A stretch of DNA of 64,000 bases, taken from NCBI RefSeq assembly GCF_022900255.1, contig NZ_JALIRM010000012.1, positions 149,831 through 213,830 on the forward strand, in the 5' to 3' direction. The notes under the pieces were generated by a model. It was given only the letters and a program-made list of their open reading frames with translations, was not told where the DNA came from and ran no database searches. Shown here piece after piece: positions 43,162-51,452 of the stretch. The position numbers and the translations under genes are program-made. Each line of letters opens with the position of its first letter. Position 1 is the first letter of the stretch. Source of the DNA: Lederbergia wuyishanensis. GTDB taxonomy: Bacteria; Bacillota; Bacilli; Bacillales; Bacillaceae_C.

Positions 43162-44049
43162 TTGAATTTTCGTATAGACCGTTTACCGTTCATTGGAAAC
43201 GAAACGATATTAACGGAGTATTGGAAAAATCACATTCCTGAATGGAAAATGGAAGCAACCAGCATATTATATTTTGCAAAAGAAGCAGCTGAACAAATAT
43301 GGATTTATATTGCTTTTAAAGAAAACGATGTTTGTGGAATACTCGTAAGTGAAGAAACGGAAAAAAGTGCTTTGTGGTTATTCCATGTGAAAGAGGAATA
43401 TCGAAACAACGGCATCGGCACTATTCTTTTTGAGTGTGCTTTAAAAAATGCAGGAGATCAATGGACAGCCGGAATAGGTTCGGGATACTGGTGGCAAGGA
43501 GTTCCGTTAGGATGTGGTGATCATTTTCTTGAGAAAAAAGGTTTTCATTGGACGTGGACGAGTATTGATATGTTGATGAGCTTGAAGAAATGGCAGGTGC
43601 CAGATCTAGAAACAAACATCAATATTGGAAGCCTGATACCACATGAAAATATCGAATTAATTGGATTACTCCAAAGTGAAGCTGAGCTATCTGGATGGGT
43701 TCGTTATTACCAAAATATGATCGATAATTCGTCCTTTGATAAAATTATTGTTGCACGTTCTTATGATACGATTGTCGGTTGTGCAATGGTTCTTCATGAG
43801 GAAGAAATCCGATGGAAGAGCATGATTGAAGGAAAAGTAGGGGGAGTCGGATGCCTCGGAGTAGGAAAAAAATATAGGGAACAGGGGATAGGTGCATCAT
43901 TAGTAAATGCAGTTAATAAAGAGTTAAAAAAACTGGGTTATACTCATTCATATATCGGTTACACCTATCTTGAAAACTGGTATGGAAAAATGGGGTATGA
44001 AGTATATAATTGCCAACGAATGGGATTTATGGCAAGAAATCATAACTAA
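43162..44049 (+). CDS. Two-domain GNAT acetyltransferase
   Basis: A 295-residue protein made of two GNAT folds. Domain 1 has the acetyl-CoA motif EEYRNNGIGTILFECAL (about residues 80-96); domain 2 has KKYREQGIGASLVNAVNKEL near residue 240 and ends YGKMGYEVYNCQRMGF. GNAT enzymes acetylate amines; the substrate is unknown. TTG 43162 is chosen since GGAGG stands 8 nt before it; ATG 43141 lies ahead of that ribosome site. Confidence 0.83.
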   Translation: MNFRIDRLPFIGNETILTEYWKNHIPEWKMEATSILYFAKEAAEQIWIYIAFKENDVCGILVSEETEKSALWLFHVKEEYRNNGIGTILFECALKNAGDQWTAGIGSGYWWQGVPLGCGDHFLEKKGFHWTWTSIDMLMSLKKWQVPDLETNINIGSLIPHENIELIGLLQSEAELSGWVRYYQNMIDNSSFDKIIVARSYDTIVGCAMVLHEEEIRWKSMIEGKVGGVGCLGVGKKYREQGIGASLVNAVNKELKKLGYTHSYIGYTYLENWYGKMGYEVYNCQRMGFMARNHN

Positions 44050-44134
44050 TTCCTTATTGTGGCAACCTCGTGACAATGCAAAAAAGGTATTGCTAAAATA
44101 TAGAAAGCATTGTATATTAAGAGTGTAAAGGAAA

Positions 44135-44150
44135 TGTGAAATAATTCACA
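44135..44150. promoter_or_regulatory. Rex/Fnr-type palindrome 1
   Basis: TGTGAAATAATTCACA fits both the Rex core (TGTGAA-N4-TTCACA) and the Fnr pattern (TGTGA-N6-TCACA). It lies 117 bp before the first DoxX-family gene, downstream of a possible TAAAAT -10 at 44094. Confidence 0.6.
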
Positions 44151-44204
44151 AATAAAAGAAGCAATATCAGCTGATTAAAGAACTAATATTTTTTTAAAAT
44201 GGTA

Positions 44205-44220
44205 TGTGAATGATTTCACA
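44205..44220. promoter_or_regulatory. Rex/Fnr-type palindrome 2
   Basis: TGTGAATGATTTCACA, a second TGTGA-N6-TCACA site, 47 bp before ATG 44252. Confidence 0.6.
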
Positions 44221-44251
44221 ATAACTTCAAAAAAATTTAGGAGTGAGAACA

Positions 44252-44758
44252 ATGAAAAGATGGTATGAAAATCGTTTTGTCGCAATAATATGGGCAGCAT
44301 TAAGAATTTGGTTAGGAGTACAATGGATAGAAGCTGGTTGGCATAAGTTAGGAGCTTTTGATGCAGCAGGATTCTTACAAGGGGCTATCGCAAAAGCAGG
44401 TGGAGAATTTCCAGCAGTTCAAGGTTGGTACGCAGACTTTTTACAAAATGTAGCATTGCCAAACGTAAAAATCATTAACGTCCTCATCCCTTGGGGAGAA
44501 ATTCTAGTAGGCTTAGGACTTATCGTTGGTGCATTAACACTACCTGCATTAATCGCTGGCGCATTCATGAACTTGAACTTCTTGCTTGCCGGAACTGTAA
44601 GCACTAATCCGATTTTACTAGCATTAGCAGTCATTCTTCTCTTCGTAATAAAAGGAACAACATATTATGGAATTGATCACTTACTAACAAAAGAAACAAT
44701 CAACAAGTTTAAAAACACAAACTTCTTTAAAAAAATTCAAGGTGCAGCAGCACACTGA
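44252..44758 (+). CDS. DoxX-family membrane protein, tandem copy 1
   Basis: A 168-residue DoxX/DoxD-like protein with about four hydrophobic stretches, including IIWAALRIWLGVQWIEAGWHK and LPALIAGAFMNLNFLLAGTV. Family members are linked to quinone/thiol redox chemistry, but the function in Bacilli is poorly known. The two Rex/Fnr-type palindromes upstream suggest control by redox state or oxygen. ATG 44252 has AGGAG 9 nt upstream; GTG 44243 would overlap that site. An almost identical copy follows at 44873. Confidence 0.83.
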   Translation: MKRWYENRFVAIIWAALRIWLGVQWIEAGWHKLGAFDAAGFLQGAIAKAGGEFPAVQGWYADFLQNVALPNVKIINVLIPWGEILVGLGLIVGALTLPALIAGAFMNLNFLLAGTVSTNPILLALAVILLFVIKGTTYYGIDHLLTKETINKFKNTNFFKKIQGAAAH

Positions 44759-44826
44759 TCAGGTTAAAAAGGAAGGACATAAATAAATCTTTCCCGATCA
44801 AGAACTAATATTTTTTCAATAAAATT

Positions 44827-44842
44827 TGTGAGGAACTTCACA
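44827..44842. promoter_or_regulatory. Rex/Fnr-type palindrome 3
   Basis: TGTGAGGAACTTCACA lies 30 bp before ATG 44873, in the same relative place as palindrome 2 for copy 1. The arms are kept although the centre differs, which supports selection on the arms. Confidence 0.6.
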
Positions 44843-44872
44843 ATTGTTCATAAAAAATTAGGAGTGAGAACA

Positions 44873-45379
44873 ATGAAAAGATGGTATGAAAATCGTTTTG
44901 TCGCAATCATTTGGGCAGCATTAAGAATCTGGTTAGGAGTACAATGGATAGAAGCTGGTTGGCACAAGTTAGGAGCTTTTGATGCAGCAGGATTCTTACA
45001 AGGAGCAATTGAAAAAGCAGGGGGAGAATTTCCAGCAGTTCAAGGTTGGTACGCAGACTTTTTACAAAATGTAGCATTGCCAAACGTAAAAATCATTAAC
45101 GTCCTCATCCCTTGGGGAGAAATTCTAGTAGGCTTAGGACTTATCGTTGGTGCATTAACACTACCCGCATTAATCGCTGGTGCATTCATGAACTTGAACT
45201 TCTTGCTTGCCGGAACTGTAAGCACTAATCCGATTTTACTAGCATTAGCAGTCATTCTTCTCTTCGTACTAAAAGGAACAACATATTATGGAATTGATCA
45301 CTTACTAACAAAAGAAACAATCAACAAGTTTAAAAATACAAACTTCTTTAAAAAAATTCGAGGTGCAGCAGCACATTAA
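44873..45379 (+). CDS. DoxX-family membrane protein, tandem copy 2
   Basis: A 168-residue protein that differs from copy 1 in very few residues (for example GAIEKAG for GAIAKAG, FVLKGT for FVIKGT, KKIRGAAAH for KKIQGAAAH). Topology, start signal and likely redox-linked role are as for copy 1. It has its own Rex/Fnr-type palindrome and ends at a terminator, so it can be transcribed alone or with copy 1. Confidence 0.83.
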   Translation: MKRWYENRFVAIIWAALRIWLGVQWIEAGWHKLGAFDAAGFLQGAIEKAGGEFPAVQGWYADFLQNVALPNVKIINVLIPWGEILVGLGLIVGALTLPALIAGAFMNLNFLLAGTVSTNPILLALAVILLFVLKGTTYYGIDHLLTKETINKFKNTNFFKKIRGAAAH

Positions 45380-45392
45380 ATAATCTTTAAAT

Positions 45393-45427
45393 CAGGGGAG
45401 CGTAAAAATTGCTCTCCTGTTTTTTTA
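45393..45427 (+). terminator. Terminator after the DoxX pair
   Basis: CAGGGGAGC (45393-45401) pairs with GCTCTCCTG (45411-45419) with one mismatch, followed by TTTTTTT. Confidence 0.88.
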
Positions 45428-45482
45428 TTGATGTTATGATGGAAGTGAAGAAAGAATAAACTTCCAGTAAAGGATGTTGGCG

Positions 45483-46100
45483 ATGAACTATCAATGGCTC
45501 GACTGGGCTAAGAGAATACAAGCCTTGGCCCAAGCAGGACTAGAATTTTCTAAAGATATATACGATATTGAACGCTTCGAAGAATTACGAACTATTAGTG
45601 CCGAGATTATGGCTGTACATACAAACTTAGAAATAGATATTATAGAAGATTTATTTACGAATGAAACTGGTTATCAGACTCCCAAAGTTGATATACGTGG
45701 TGTTGTATTTAGAAATGAAAAAATATTAATGGTTAAAGAAAATTATGATGATAAATGGTCTCTGCCGGGAGGATTTTGTGATATTGGCTTCTCACCTAAA
45801 GAAAATATCATCAAAGAAATTAAAGAAGAATCTGGTTTTGATGTCCGTGCGGAAAGGTTGCTTGCATTATTAGATTCCAATCTGCACCCACATCCGCCGC
45901 AACCGTATCATTATTATAAAATTTTTATTTTATGTGAAATAATTGGGGGAGAAGCAAACATAGGAATAGAAACGAATGATGTGCAATTTTTTTCAGAGAA
46001 TCATTTACCGCCACTTTCATTAAATAGAAATACAGAGTCACAGATTAAAATGCTGTTTGAATTTTTAAGAGACCCTCATAAACAAGTTATTCTAGATTAA
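45483..46100 (+). CDS. Nudix hydrolase with N-terminal Nudix-associated domain
   Basis: A 205-residue protein. The first ~60 residues (MNYQWLDWAKRIQALAQAGL) match the small helical domain found before some Nudix folds. The Nudix box is GGFCDIGFSPKENIIKEIKEESGF, with the REx2EE-type metal ligands present as KEIKEE; the first Arg is replaced by Lys. Such enzymes cleave nucleoside diphosphates linked to another group, often ADP-ribose. ATG 45483 is preferred to ATG 45474, which lies directly on the Shine-Dalgarno. Confidence 0.85.
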   Translation: MNYQWLDWAKRIQALAQAGLEFSKDIYDIERFEELRTISAEIMAVHTNLEIDIIEDLFTNETGYQTPKVDIRGVVFRNEKILMVKENYDDKWSLPGGFCDIGFSPKENIIKEIKEESGFDVRAERLLALLDSNLHPHPPQPYHYYKIFILCEIIGGEANIGIETNDVQFFSENHLPPLSLNRNTESQIKMLFEFLRDPHKQVILD

Positions 46101-46123
46101 TAATTTTTAAAGGAGAGGTATGG

Positions 46124-46933
46124 ATGAAAATTCAATTACTTGGTACTGCGGCAGCAGAAGGATATCCTGCGATTTTTTGTAAATGTGAAGCATGTATAAG
46201 AGCGAGACAACTGGGAGGAAAGGATATTCGTACGAGAACATCTGCTATCATAGATGATGAGCTGAAGATTGATTTTCCCCCAGATTCTTTCCACCATGTA
46301 CTTACATACAATTTAGATCTTGGAAGAATTCAGCATCTTCTTTGTACCCATTCACACCATGATCATTTTTATCCGGAAGATCTTACGATGAGAGCACCCG
46401 TTTTTGCCCATGATATTGACTACCCTCTATATATTTATGGAAATGATGTAGTCATTTACAAATGTAATCAGGTAATCCAATTTTCTAAAGAAGCGTTTAA
46501 ATTGCGTCGAATCGCTCCGTTTATTACATATACGATTGGATCTTTTCAAGTGACGCCACTACTTGCTGACCATGATAAAAATGAAACTTGCTTTATTTTT
46601 TATATTGAGAAGGGAAATAAAAGTATGCTATATGGTCATGACACAGGTTGGTTTCCACCCCAAACATGGTCATGGTTAGAGTATAAGAAATTGGATTTTG
46701 TTTTACTAGATTGTACACACGGATTGATTCCTGAAAAAAGAAATCATCTTAATATTGAGGGCGTTAAAGAAATTAAAGCTATTTTTAATGCGAAAGGGAT
46801 TATCGATGAAACATCAAAAGTGGTCGCTACCCATTTCTCACATAATACCAAGCTTTCTCATGCTGAGTTAAAAAGTCTTTTGAACCCATTCGGAATTGAA
46901 GTGGCTTACGATGGAATGGTTGTAAATGTGTAA
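46124..46933 (+). CDS. MBL-fold metallohydrolase (PhnP-like)
   Basis: A 269-residue metallo-beta-lactamase-fold protein with LLGTAAAEGYPAIFCKCEAC at the N-terminus (the PhnP-type start with Cys pair), the metal site HSHHDHF, then LYGHDTGWFPP and a late ATHFSHN. PhnP-like enzymes hydrolyse cyclic phosphodiesters. No phn genes are near, so the substrate remains open. It follows the Nudix gene by 23 bp and is probably co-transcribed with it. Confidence 0.83.
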   Translation: MKIQLLGTAAAEGYPAIFCKCEACIRARQLGGKDIRTRTSAIIDDELKIDFPPDSFHHVLTYNLDLGRIQHLLCTHSHHDHFYPEDLTMRAPVFAHDIDYPLYIYGNDVVIYKCNQVIQFSKEAFKLRRIAPFITYTIGSFQVTPLLADHDKNETCFIFYIEKGNKSMLYGHDTGWFPPQTWSWLEYKKLDFVLLDCTHGLIPEKRNHLNIEGVKEIKAIFNAKGIIDETSKVVATHFSHNTKLSHAELKSLLNPFGIEVAYDGMVVNV

Positions 46934-46940
46934 AAAAATA

Positions 46941-46971
46941 TTGCAACTAACGTTACGTCATGTTGTACATT
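46941..46971 (+). promoter_or_regulatory. MerR-type promoter with a 19-bp spacer
   Basis: TTGCAA (46941-46946) and TACATT (46966-46971) are 19 bp apart, the overlong spacing typical of MerR-activated promoters. The spacer holds CTAACGTTACGTCATG, which resembles operators of drug-type MerR regulators. The MerR-VOC gene starts 39 bp on. Confidence 0.65.
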
Positions 46972-47009
46972 TGATACAAGACCTTATCAATGAGTAAAGG
47001 GGAAATATT

Positions 47010-48047
47010 TTGGAAAAAAAGCATTTTAAAATTGGTGAACTTGCAAATCTTGTTTATATTTCCGTAAGAACGTTGCACCATTATGATCATATTGGATTGC
47101 TCGTTCCGTCTCAGTATTCTGATTCAGGGCATCGTTTGTATACAAAAAATGATATTAGTCGTTTGCAGCAAATCCTGTCACTTCGGAATATTGGTTTTAC
47201 TTTAGAAGAAATAAAAGAAGTTTTGGATGGAAGTGCTTTATCTCCGCTTGAAATTACGAATATGCATTTGCGGCGAGTCCAAGATAGTTTTCATAAACAA
47301 AAGGCATTATTACAAAGGTTAGAGTTTCTTTCAGAAAAGTTTTCTTCTTATAAACATGTTTCTTTACAAGATTTTTTTGATACGATAGAGGTGATTATAA
47401 TGAATGAACAAAAATCAATGAATGTATTTAGTCGTGCTGTACCTATTTTAGATGTAGTAAATTATGAAGAGAGCATGAAATTTTATACAGAAACATTAGG
47501 TTTTAGAAAAAATTGGGAGTGGGGTAATCCCGCAGGCTTTGGGTCAGTAAGTCGAGATCAGGTTGAAATTTTCCTAAATCAAGAAGACGATGGGAACTTT
47601 GGAACTTCCATCAATGTATTTGTTAGAGATGTTGAAGCTTTATATAAAGAAGCGAAGAAAAATGATGCCGTAATAATGGTGGAACCTAAAATGATGCAAT
47701 GGGGAAAAGAATTACGTGTAAAAGATCCAGATGGGCATATTCTCCGTTTTACTGAAACGGCTTCGGCTGAAGAAAAAATGATACATAGAACTGAAATTAA
47801 GGCAAAATTAGAAAATAGACTAGCAGCGCTAATGGAGGATTTAGCGAGAGAGACAGAGCGTAGTGTTGGAGAGTTGCTTGAAGAAATCATCATGCATTCA
47901 TTTGAACCTTTGGAAGGGCTTGAGGGACAAGCAAGCGCAAGTCCACATACTATTGAAACATTAGAATTAATAGATAAGTTAAAGAAGAAACATCAAATTG
48001 ATTATGGTACGCATGATATCTATGGTTTTGTTGAGGGAAATGATTGA
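47010..48047 (+). CDS. MerR regulator fused to a VOC (glyoxalase/bleomycin-resistance) domain
   Basis: A 345-residue three-part protein. Residues 1-110 are a MerR HTH with coiled helix (FKIGELANLVYISVRTLHHY, then LSLRNIGFTLEEIKEVL). Residues about 137-250 are a VOC domain (AVPILDVVNYEESMKFYTET to KDPDGHILRF), as in glyoxalase/bleomycin-resistance proteins. A helical tail of about 95 residues follows. The VOC domain probably senses or binds the ligand. A strong internal ribosome site GAGGTGATTATA stands before Met131 (47400), so the VOC part might also be made alone. Self-activation is likely from the promoter at 46941. TTG 47010 follows AAAGGGGAAA. Confidence 0.82.
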   Translation: MEKKHFKIGELANLVYISVRTLHHYDHIGLLVPSQYSDSGHRLYTKNDISRLQQILSLRNIGFTLEEIKEVLDGSALSPLEITNMHLRRVQDSFHKQKALLQRLEFLSEKFSSYKHVSLQDFFDTIEVIIMNEQKSMNVFSRAVPILDVVNYEESMKFYTETLGFRKNWEWGNPAGFGSVSRDQVEIFLNQEDDGNFGTSINVFVRDVEALYKEAKKNDAVIMVEPKMMQWGKELRVKDPDGHILRFTETASAEEKMIHRTEIKAKLENRLAALMEDLARETERSVGELLEEIIMHSFEPLEGLEGQASASPHTIETLELIDKLKKKHQIDYGTHDIYGFVEGND

Positions 48048-48055
48048 ATAAAACA

Positions 48056-48080
48056 TCGGGAGGCAGTGTTCCTCCCGATT
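48056..48080. terminator. Bidirectional terminator between merR-VOC and yfhD
   Basis: ATCGGGAGG (48056-48064) pairs perfectly with CCTCCCGAT (48072-48080), between convergent genes, with A/T-rich ends on both sides. Confidence 0.85.
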
Positions 48081-48091
48081 TAAATTAATGG

Positions 48092-48274
48092 TTAGTTATT
48101 TTCTTTCGCTCTTTTATCAGCAGCTTTCGATCTTTCCATTGCTACCTTGTCATCCTGGTCTGCTAGTTCCTCGGAAAATTCCACATCTCGTCCATCGGAT
48201 TTCATATTTTTCGGTACTTGTGGTAGTTTCTGTTTATTCTTATCTCGAGCACTTCTTCGATCGTCACGACCCAT
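48092..48274 (-). CDS. yfhD: YfhD family protein
   Basis: A 60-residue highly charged protein (MGRDDRRSARDKNKQKLPQV, then ELADQDDKVAMERSKAADKR) that matches the YfhD family of Bacillaceae; function unknown. TAAGGAGG precedes the start. It lies downstream of yfhE on the same strand, as in B. subtilis. Confidence 0.85.
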   Translation of the reverse strand: MGRDDRRSARDKNKQKLPQVPKNMKSDGRDVEFSEELADQDDKVAMERSKAADKRAKENN

Positions 48275-48316
48275 GTAAAAAACCTCCTTAAATAGTTATG
48301 TATTTATAAAACTGTA

Positions 48317-48442
48317 TTAGATTTTTTTGCGTTCACCTGTGTAACCGCCTGCTTTATCCGCTCTCTTAAATTCTCTTTGGTATAATACTTCCTGTGTTGT
48401 TGATAATGTGCTTTTCGTTTGCATTTCTTTTCGCTTGCTCAT
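48317..48442 (-). CDS. yfhE: YfhE family protein (41 aa)
   Basis: A 41-residue basic protein beginning MSKRKEMQTKSTLSTTQEVL and ending GGYTGERKKI, close to YfhE of Bacillus. An ideal AGGAGGTG lies 6 nt before the ATG at 48442. It is divergent from recX. Function unknown. Confidence 0.85.
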   Translation of the reverse strand: MSKRKEMQTKSTLSTTQEVLYQREFKRADKAGGYTGERKKI

Positions 48443-48546
48443 TCGTTTCACCTCCTCTTTTAATGTTTTGCCCATTCACTGCTCAAACATACAAAGAAGA
48501 TAATATGATAAAATGTTTTTATTAAGCGTTAAAAGGATGATGTAGA

Positions 48547-49341
48547 ATGCCTATCATCACGAAAATTACTACTCAGAAAAATAGTACTGATCGATATAAT
48601 ATTTATTTAGACGAAGCTTTTGCTTTCGGTGTGGATGAAGAGATTTTAATCCGCTATAACTTGACGAAGGGCAAAGAGCTAACTGAATTTGACATTACAC
48701 AAATTCAATATGAAGATGAAATAAGGAAAGCATTAAATGCAGCTATCGTTTTTTTATCTTACAGGATGAGATCAGAGGACGAAATTCGTCAGCATTTAAA
48801 GAAAAAGGAATGGGAAGAGCCCGTTATTCAAGCTGTTTTGCTGGAATTAGTAAATCGAAAATATATTAATGATTTAGAATTTGCCTTAGCCTATGTTCGC
48901 ACCCAAGTAAATGGAGGAAAAAAAGGTCCAATAACCATTAAGAAAGAATTAAAACAAAAAGGAATTAAGGACCAATTAATTGAACAGGCAATAGACGAAT
49001 ATAGCGAATCTCAACAAATTGAACATGCCGTTCAGCTCGGAAATAAAGTTGCAAAACAAAACAGCAAACTTTCCGAAATATTTCTCAAGCAAAAAATTGA
49101 ACAATTTTTATTAACTAAAGGTTTTCCTTTTGGTATAATTTGGGTCGCTCTTGAAGAAATCGAATATGAAAAAGATGAAGATGATGAGTATGGTGCCCTC
49201 CAAATTCAAGCCGAAAAAGCCCATAGAAAATACAATAATTTAACTGGCTTCGAATACGAACAAAAAATGAAACAAACTTTATTTCGCAAAGGATTTCCTA
49301 TCGAATTGATTGACCGTTATTTGCATGAGAATAAAGAGTAA
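48547..49341 (+). CDS. recX: RecX, RecA modulator
   Basis: A 264-residue RecX with its repeated three-helix modules: ALNAAIVFLSYRMRSEDEIR, FALAYVRTQVNGGKKGP, and a last copy ending FRKGFPIELIDRYLHEN. The Gram-positive form is longer than the E. coli one, as here. RecX binds RecA filaments and limits or modulates strand exchange. Position next to yfhE and yfhH matches B. subtilis. Confidence 0.93.
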   Translation: MPIITKITTQKNSTDRYNIYLDEAFAFGVDEEILIRYNLTKGKELTEFDITQIQYEDEIRKALNAAIVFLSYRMRSEDEIRQHLKKKEWEEPVIQAVLLELVNRKYINDLEFALAYVRTQVNGGKKGPITIKKELKQKGIKDQLIEQAIDEYSESQQIEHAVQLGNKVAKQNSKLSEIFLKQKIEQFLLTKGFPFGIIWVALEEIEYEKDEDDEYGALQIQAEKAHRKYNNLTGFEYEQKMKQTLFRKGFPIELIDRYLHENKE

Positions 49342-49475
49342 TTTGATTTTCTGCACTTTGACGAAGGCAAAAAATATATAAAATTTTAACTAGTTGTGTT
49401 CATTATCAAGATACGAAGGCTCTAATACTGCAATCATACAAATTGCTAATATCAATTGAAAAAGGCGGTACCTAT

Positions 49476-49790
49476 ATGGAGAGAGAAAAAAAATACAGTG
49501 AAATGACAGAAGCAGAGCTTAAACAAGAGATTGCTCAATTGAAGGAAAAAGCTCGAAAAGCGGAACAATTGGGCATTGTAAATGAATTTGCTGTGTTGGA
49601 AAGAAAAGCGGTTATGGCGCAAGCATATTTATTAGATCCAGCAGATTTTACACCTGGAGAAATATATGCGGTTGAAGGAGCACCAGGTACATATTTCAAA
49701 GTTGATTATTTGAAAGGTGTTTTTGCGTGGGGTTATCGACTAAATGGTTCAGGTAAGGAAGAAGCATTGCCGATTTCTTTACTAAAATAG
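49476..49790 (+). CDS. yfhH: YfhH family protein (DUF1811)
   Basis: A 104-residue protein with an N-terminal helical hairpin (YSEMTEAELKQEIAQLKEKA) followed by a small beta-domain (FTPGEIYAVEGAPGTYFKVD), as in the YfhH family with known structure but unknown role. ATG 49476 follows AAAGGCGG; an in-frame start at 49443 lacks a ribosome site. It follows recX as in B. subtilis. Confidence 0.88.
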   Translation: MEREKKYSEMTEAELKQEIAQLKEKARKAEQLGIVNEFAVLERKAVMAQAYLLDPADFTPGEIYAVEGAPGTYFKVDYLKGVFAWGYRLNGSGKEEALPISLLK

Positions 49791-49822
49791 GTTAGCGGAA
49801 ATACATGTATTCCCGCTAACCT
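49790..49822. terminator. Terminator between yfhH and the YpzG-like gene
   Basis: GGTTAGCGG (49790-49798) pairs with CCGCTAACC (49813-49821). The loop can pair further (ATACATGTAT). It separates convergent genes. Confidence 0.85.
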
Positions 49823-49832
49823 TCAATTGTCT

Positions 49833-49997
49833 CTATCTTTTTTGAAATTGGACAACCATATTCTCAAGAATAATTTGTGATTGAGATTGCTCTGTTTGAC
49901 CATTTACCTGGTTAAACATTCTTTTCGGGTTGTAATGAGCCTTATTAAATGCACTGAGCTGCCGATTTAAGTGAGAATTCTCATTTTTGTTAGCCAT
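49833..49997 (-). CDS. YpzG-like small protein (54 aa)
   Basis: A 54-residue minus-strand protein. The centre reads HYNPKRMFNQVNGQTEQSQS and resembles the YpzG family signature (NPKHA-x2-QVNGETQ-x-SQ). GAGGGGG precedes the ATG at 49997. It stands directly downstream of sspK. YpzG-like genes are often sporulation-linked; the function is unknown. Confidence 0.75.
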   Translation of the reverse strand: MANKNENSHLNRQLSAFNKAHYNPKRMFNQVNGQTEQSQSQIILENMVVQFQKR

Positions 49998-50017
49998 GAT
50001 GTTCCCCCTCTATTAAT

Positions 50018-50185
50018 TTAGTTTGGGTCTTCATCTTCTCTAGCACCGGAAGCGCGCATTCGTTCTTGAGGACGAGTGTTCGTTGTACCATTAGCTCGTT
50101 TCGAGGCAAATTCAGGTTTAGCTCTCGGCTCTCCCTCAAATTTGTTGTCATTTTTGTAAGGGAAATCTTTTGCTTTATTTCGCAT
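50018..50185 (-). CDS. sspK: Small acid-soluble spore protein K
   Basis: A 55-residue minus-strand protein, [20 protein letters not shown] then [13 protein letters not shown] and PQERMRASG, which closely matches B. subtilis SspK except for a longer acidic tail (AREDEDPN). It is a minor spore-core protein expressed in the forespore. AAAGGAGG stands before the ATG at 50185. It marks the organism as a spore former, and its place before yfhP follows the Bacillus order. Confidence 0.92.
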   Translation of the reverse strand: MRNKAKDFPYKNDNKFEGEPRAKPEFASKRANGTTNTRPQERMRASGAREDEDPN

Positions 50186-50268
50186 ATAGGCTGCCTCCTT
50201 TACAAGCGAGAAAATCCATCTCGCATGTTTATTATGGTTTTTTCATGATGAAATTATGAGGTTAAACG

Positions 50269-50300
50269 TAAAAAACTCCATGAAGCTTTTGGCTTCACAG
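50269..50300 (-). terminator. Terminator of yfhP
   Basis: AACTCCATGAAGC pairs with GCTTCACAGAGTT (two mismatches). On the minus strand a TTTTTTA tract follows. Confidence 0.75.
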
Positions 50301-50302
50301 AG

Positions 50303-51283
50303 TTATTCTGTCAAAATATTTAATTTTTTTCTTAATTTTTCTTCGCTATAAATCCAGCCCGTATATGAAGCTATAATGTCTAAATTCAGATCCAGTTGAA
50401 CGATGGCGACAAAAGGATAATGTCCATTGCTTCGATAACGCAAATCAATATACCGTACTTCATAATACTGATCATATTCACCTATCTCCCATCGATAAAC
50501 GGGGGAGAAAGATAAAAATGCTGATATATTTTTATCTTTACTCGCTGCTTTAATGATAGGAGATTCCGGAACGGGCAATCGTTTAAATTTATCAAAGATT
50601 GTAATGGATCGTTTGTATGCGCGTCCTACATAAAAGTTATCTTTTGATGTAATTGCAAGCCTCCATTGATTAAAGCGCATTGTAGGGGCAATGATAATTT
50701 CTTCAGCATCAGGTATTGTTTTTAATAGTGCTGACCTGACTGTTCTTTGCATGATAAATCGAAGAATATAATATAAAACAATCACGATATACATGATTAA
50801 AAATGTATATCCAGGTGGTGAACCGAAAATCCAAATGATAATTCCAATCACATGTATGCTAAAGATGATTGGGTCAAAGGTATTAATTATGCCAAATGCA
50901 ACCCATTTATTTGAAAATGGGCGTAACGCCTGTGTCCCATAAGCATTAAAAATATCAACAAAAACATGAAGAAACACAGCGATAAAAGACCATATCCATA
51001 AATGGAGTATATTTGCTTCAGGGAAAAATAAACTGACAAAAGCTGTTACAAGAATCGGCCAAAATAATACCGCAGGAATCGAATGTGTTACTCCTCTATG
51101 GTTTCTTAAATAAACTGCATTATTGCGTAATTTTAAAAATGTATCAATATCAGGAATTTGGGAGCCAATCATAGCCGCTACCAGTACACTGTGACTGTTA
51201 ACTGTACTTTCAGCCACTACTGGGTCTAACGTAGCAAGTCCGCCTATCGCGATTCCCATAACGACGTGTGTAGCTGTATCCAA
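50303..51283 (-). CDS. yfhP: YfhP, membrane-bound metal-dependent hydrolase (DUF457)
   Basis: A 326-residue YfhP. The N-terminus MDTATHVVMGIAIGGLATLD and the later SQIPDIDTFLKLRNN and HRGVTHSIPA blocks contain the His/Asp metal ligands of the YdjM/DUF457 family. About four helices lie between residues 70 and 190, and a soluble C-terminal domain follows. In B. subtilis YfhP is a negative regulator of secondary metabolism/yfhQRS; substrate unknown. It is divergent from mutY. Confidence 0.88.
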   Translation of the reverse strand: MDTATHVVMGIAIGGLATLDPVVAESTVNSHSVLVAAMIGSQIPDIDTFLKLRNNAVYLRNHRGVTHSIPAVLFWPILVTAFVSLFFPEANILHLWIWSFIAVFLHVFVDIFNAYGTQALRPFSNKWVAFGIINTFDPIIFSIHVIGIIIWIFGSPPGYTFLIMYIVIVLYYILRFIMQRTVRSALLKTIPDAEEIIIAPTMRFNQWRLAITSKDNFYVGRAYKRSITIFDKFKRLPVPESPIIKAASKDKNISAFLSFSPVYRWEIGEYDQYYEVRYIDLRYRSNGHYPFVAIVQLDLNLDIIASYTGWIYSEEKLRKKLNILTE

Positions 51284-51452
51284 TCTAAATCCTCCTCAAG
51301 AAGGGATGGCTATAGTTATTTTTACCATCATATTTTATAAAAAAATAAATTGCAATCATTTGGGATAACTTTAAGGCTTATAAATATAGTGCCTTTATAT
51401 TTGAATCATTCCCTAAAATTCATATTGATTAACATCAGGGGGATTAATAAAA

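Larger units (their letters stand above)
44178..45379 (+). repeat. Tandem duplication, two ~580-bp units
   Basis: Unit 1 (about 44178-44758) and unit 2 (about 44800-45379) each begin AAGAACTAATATTTTTT, contain a Rex/Fnr-type palindrome and TTAGGAGTGAGAACAATG, and then a 507-bp gene with only a handful of base differences. Upstream parts have diverged more than the genes, so the copies are recent or kept alike by gene conversion. Confidence 0.9.
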
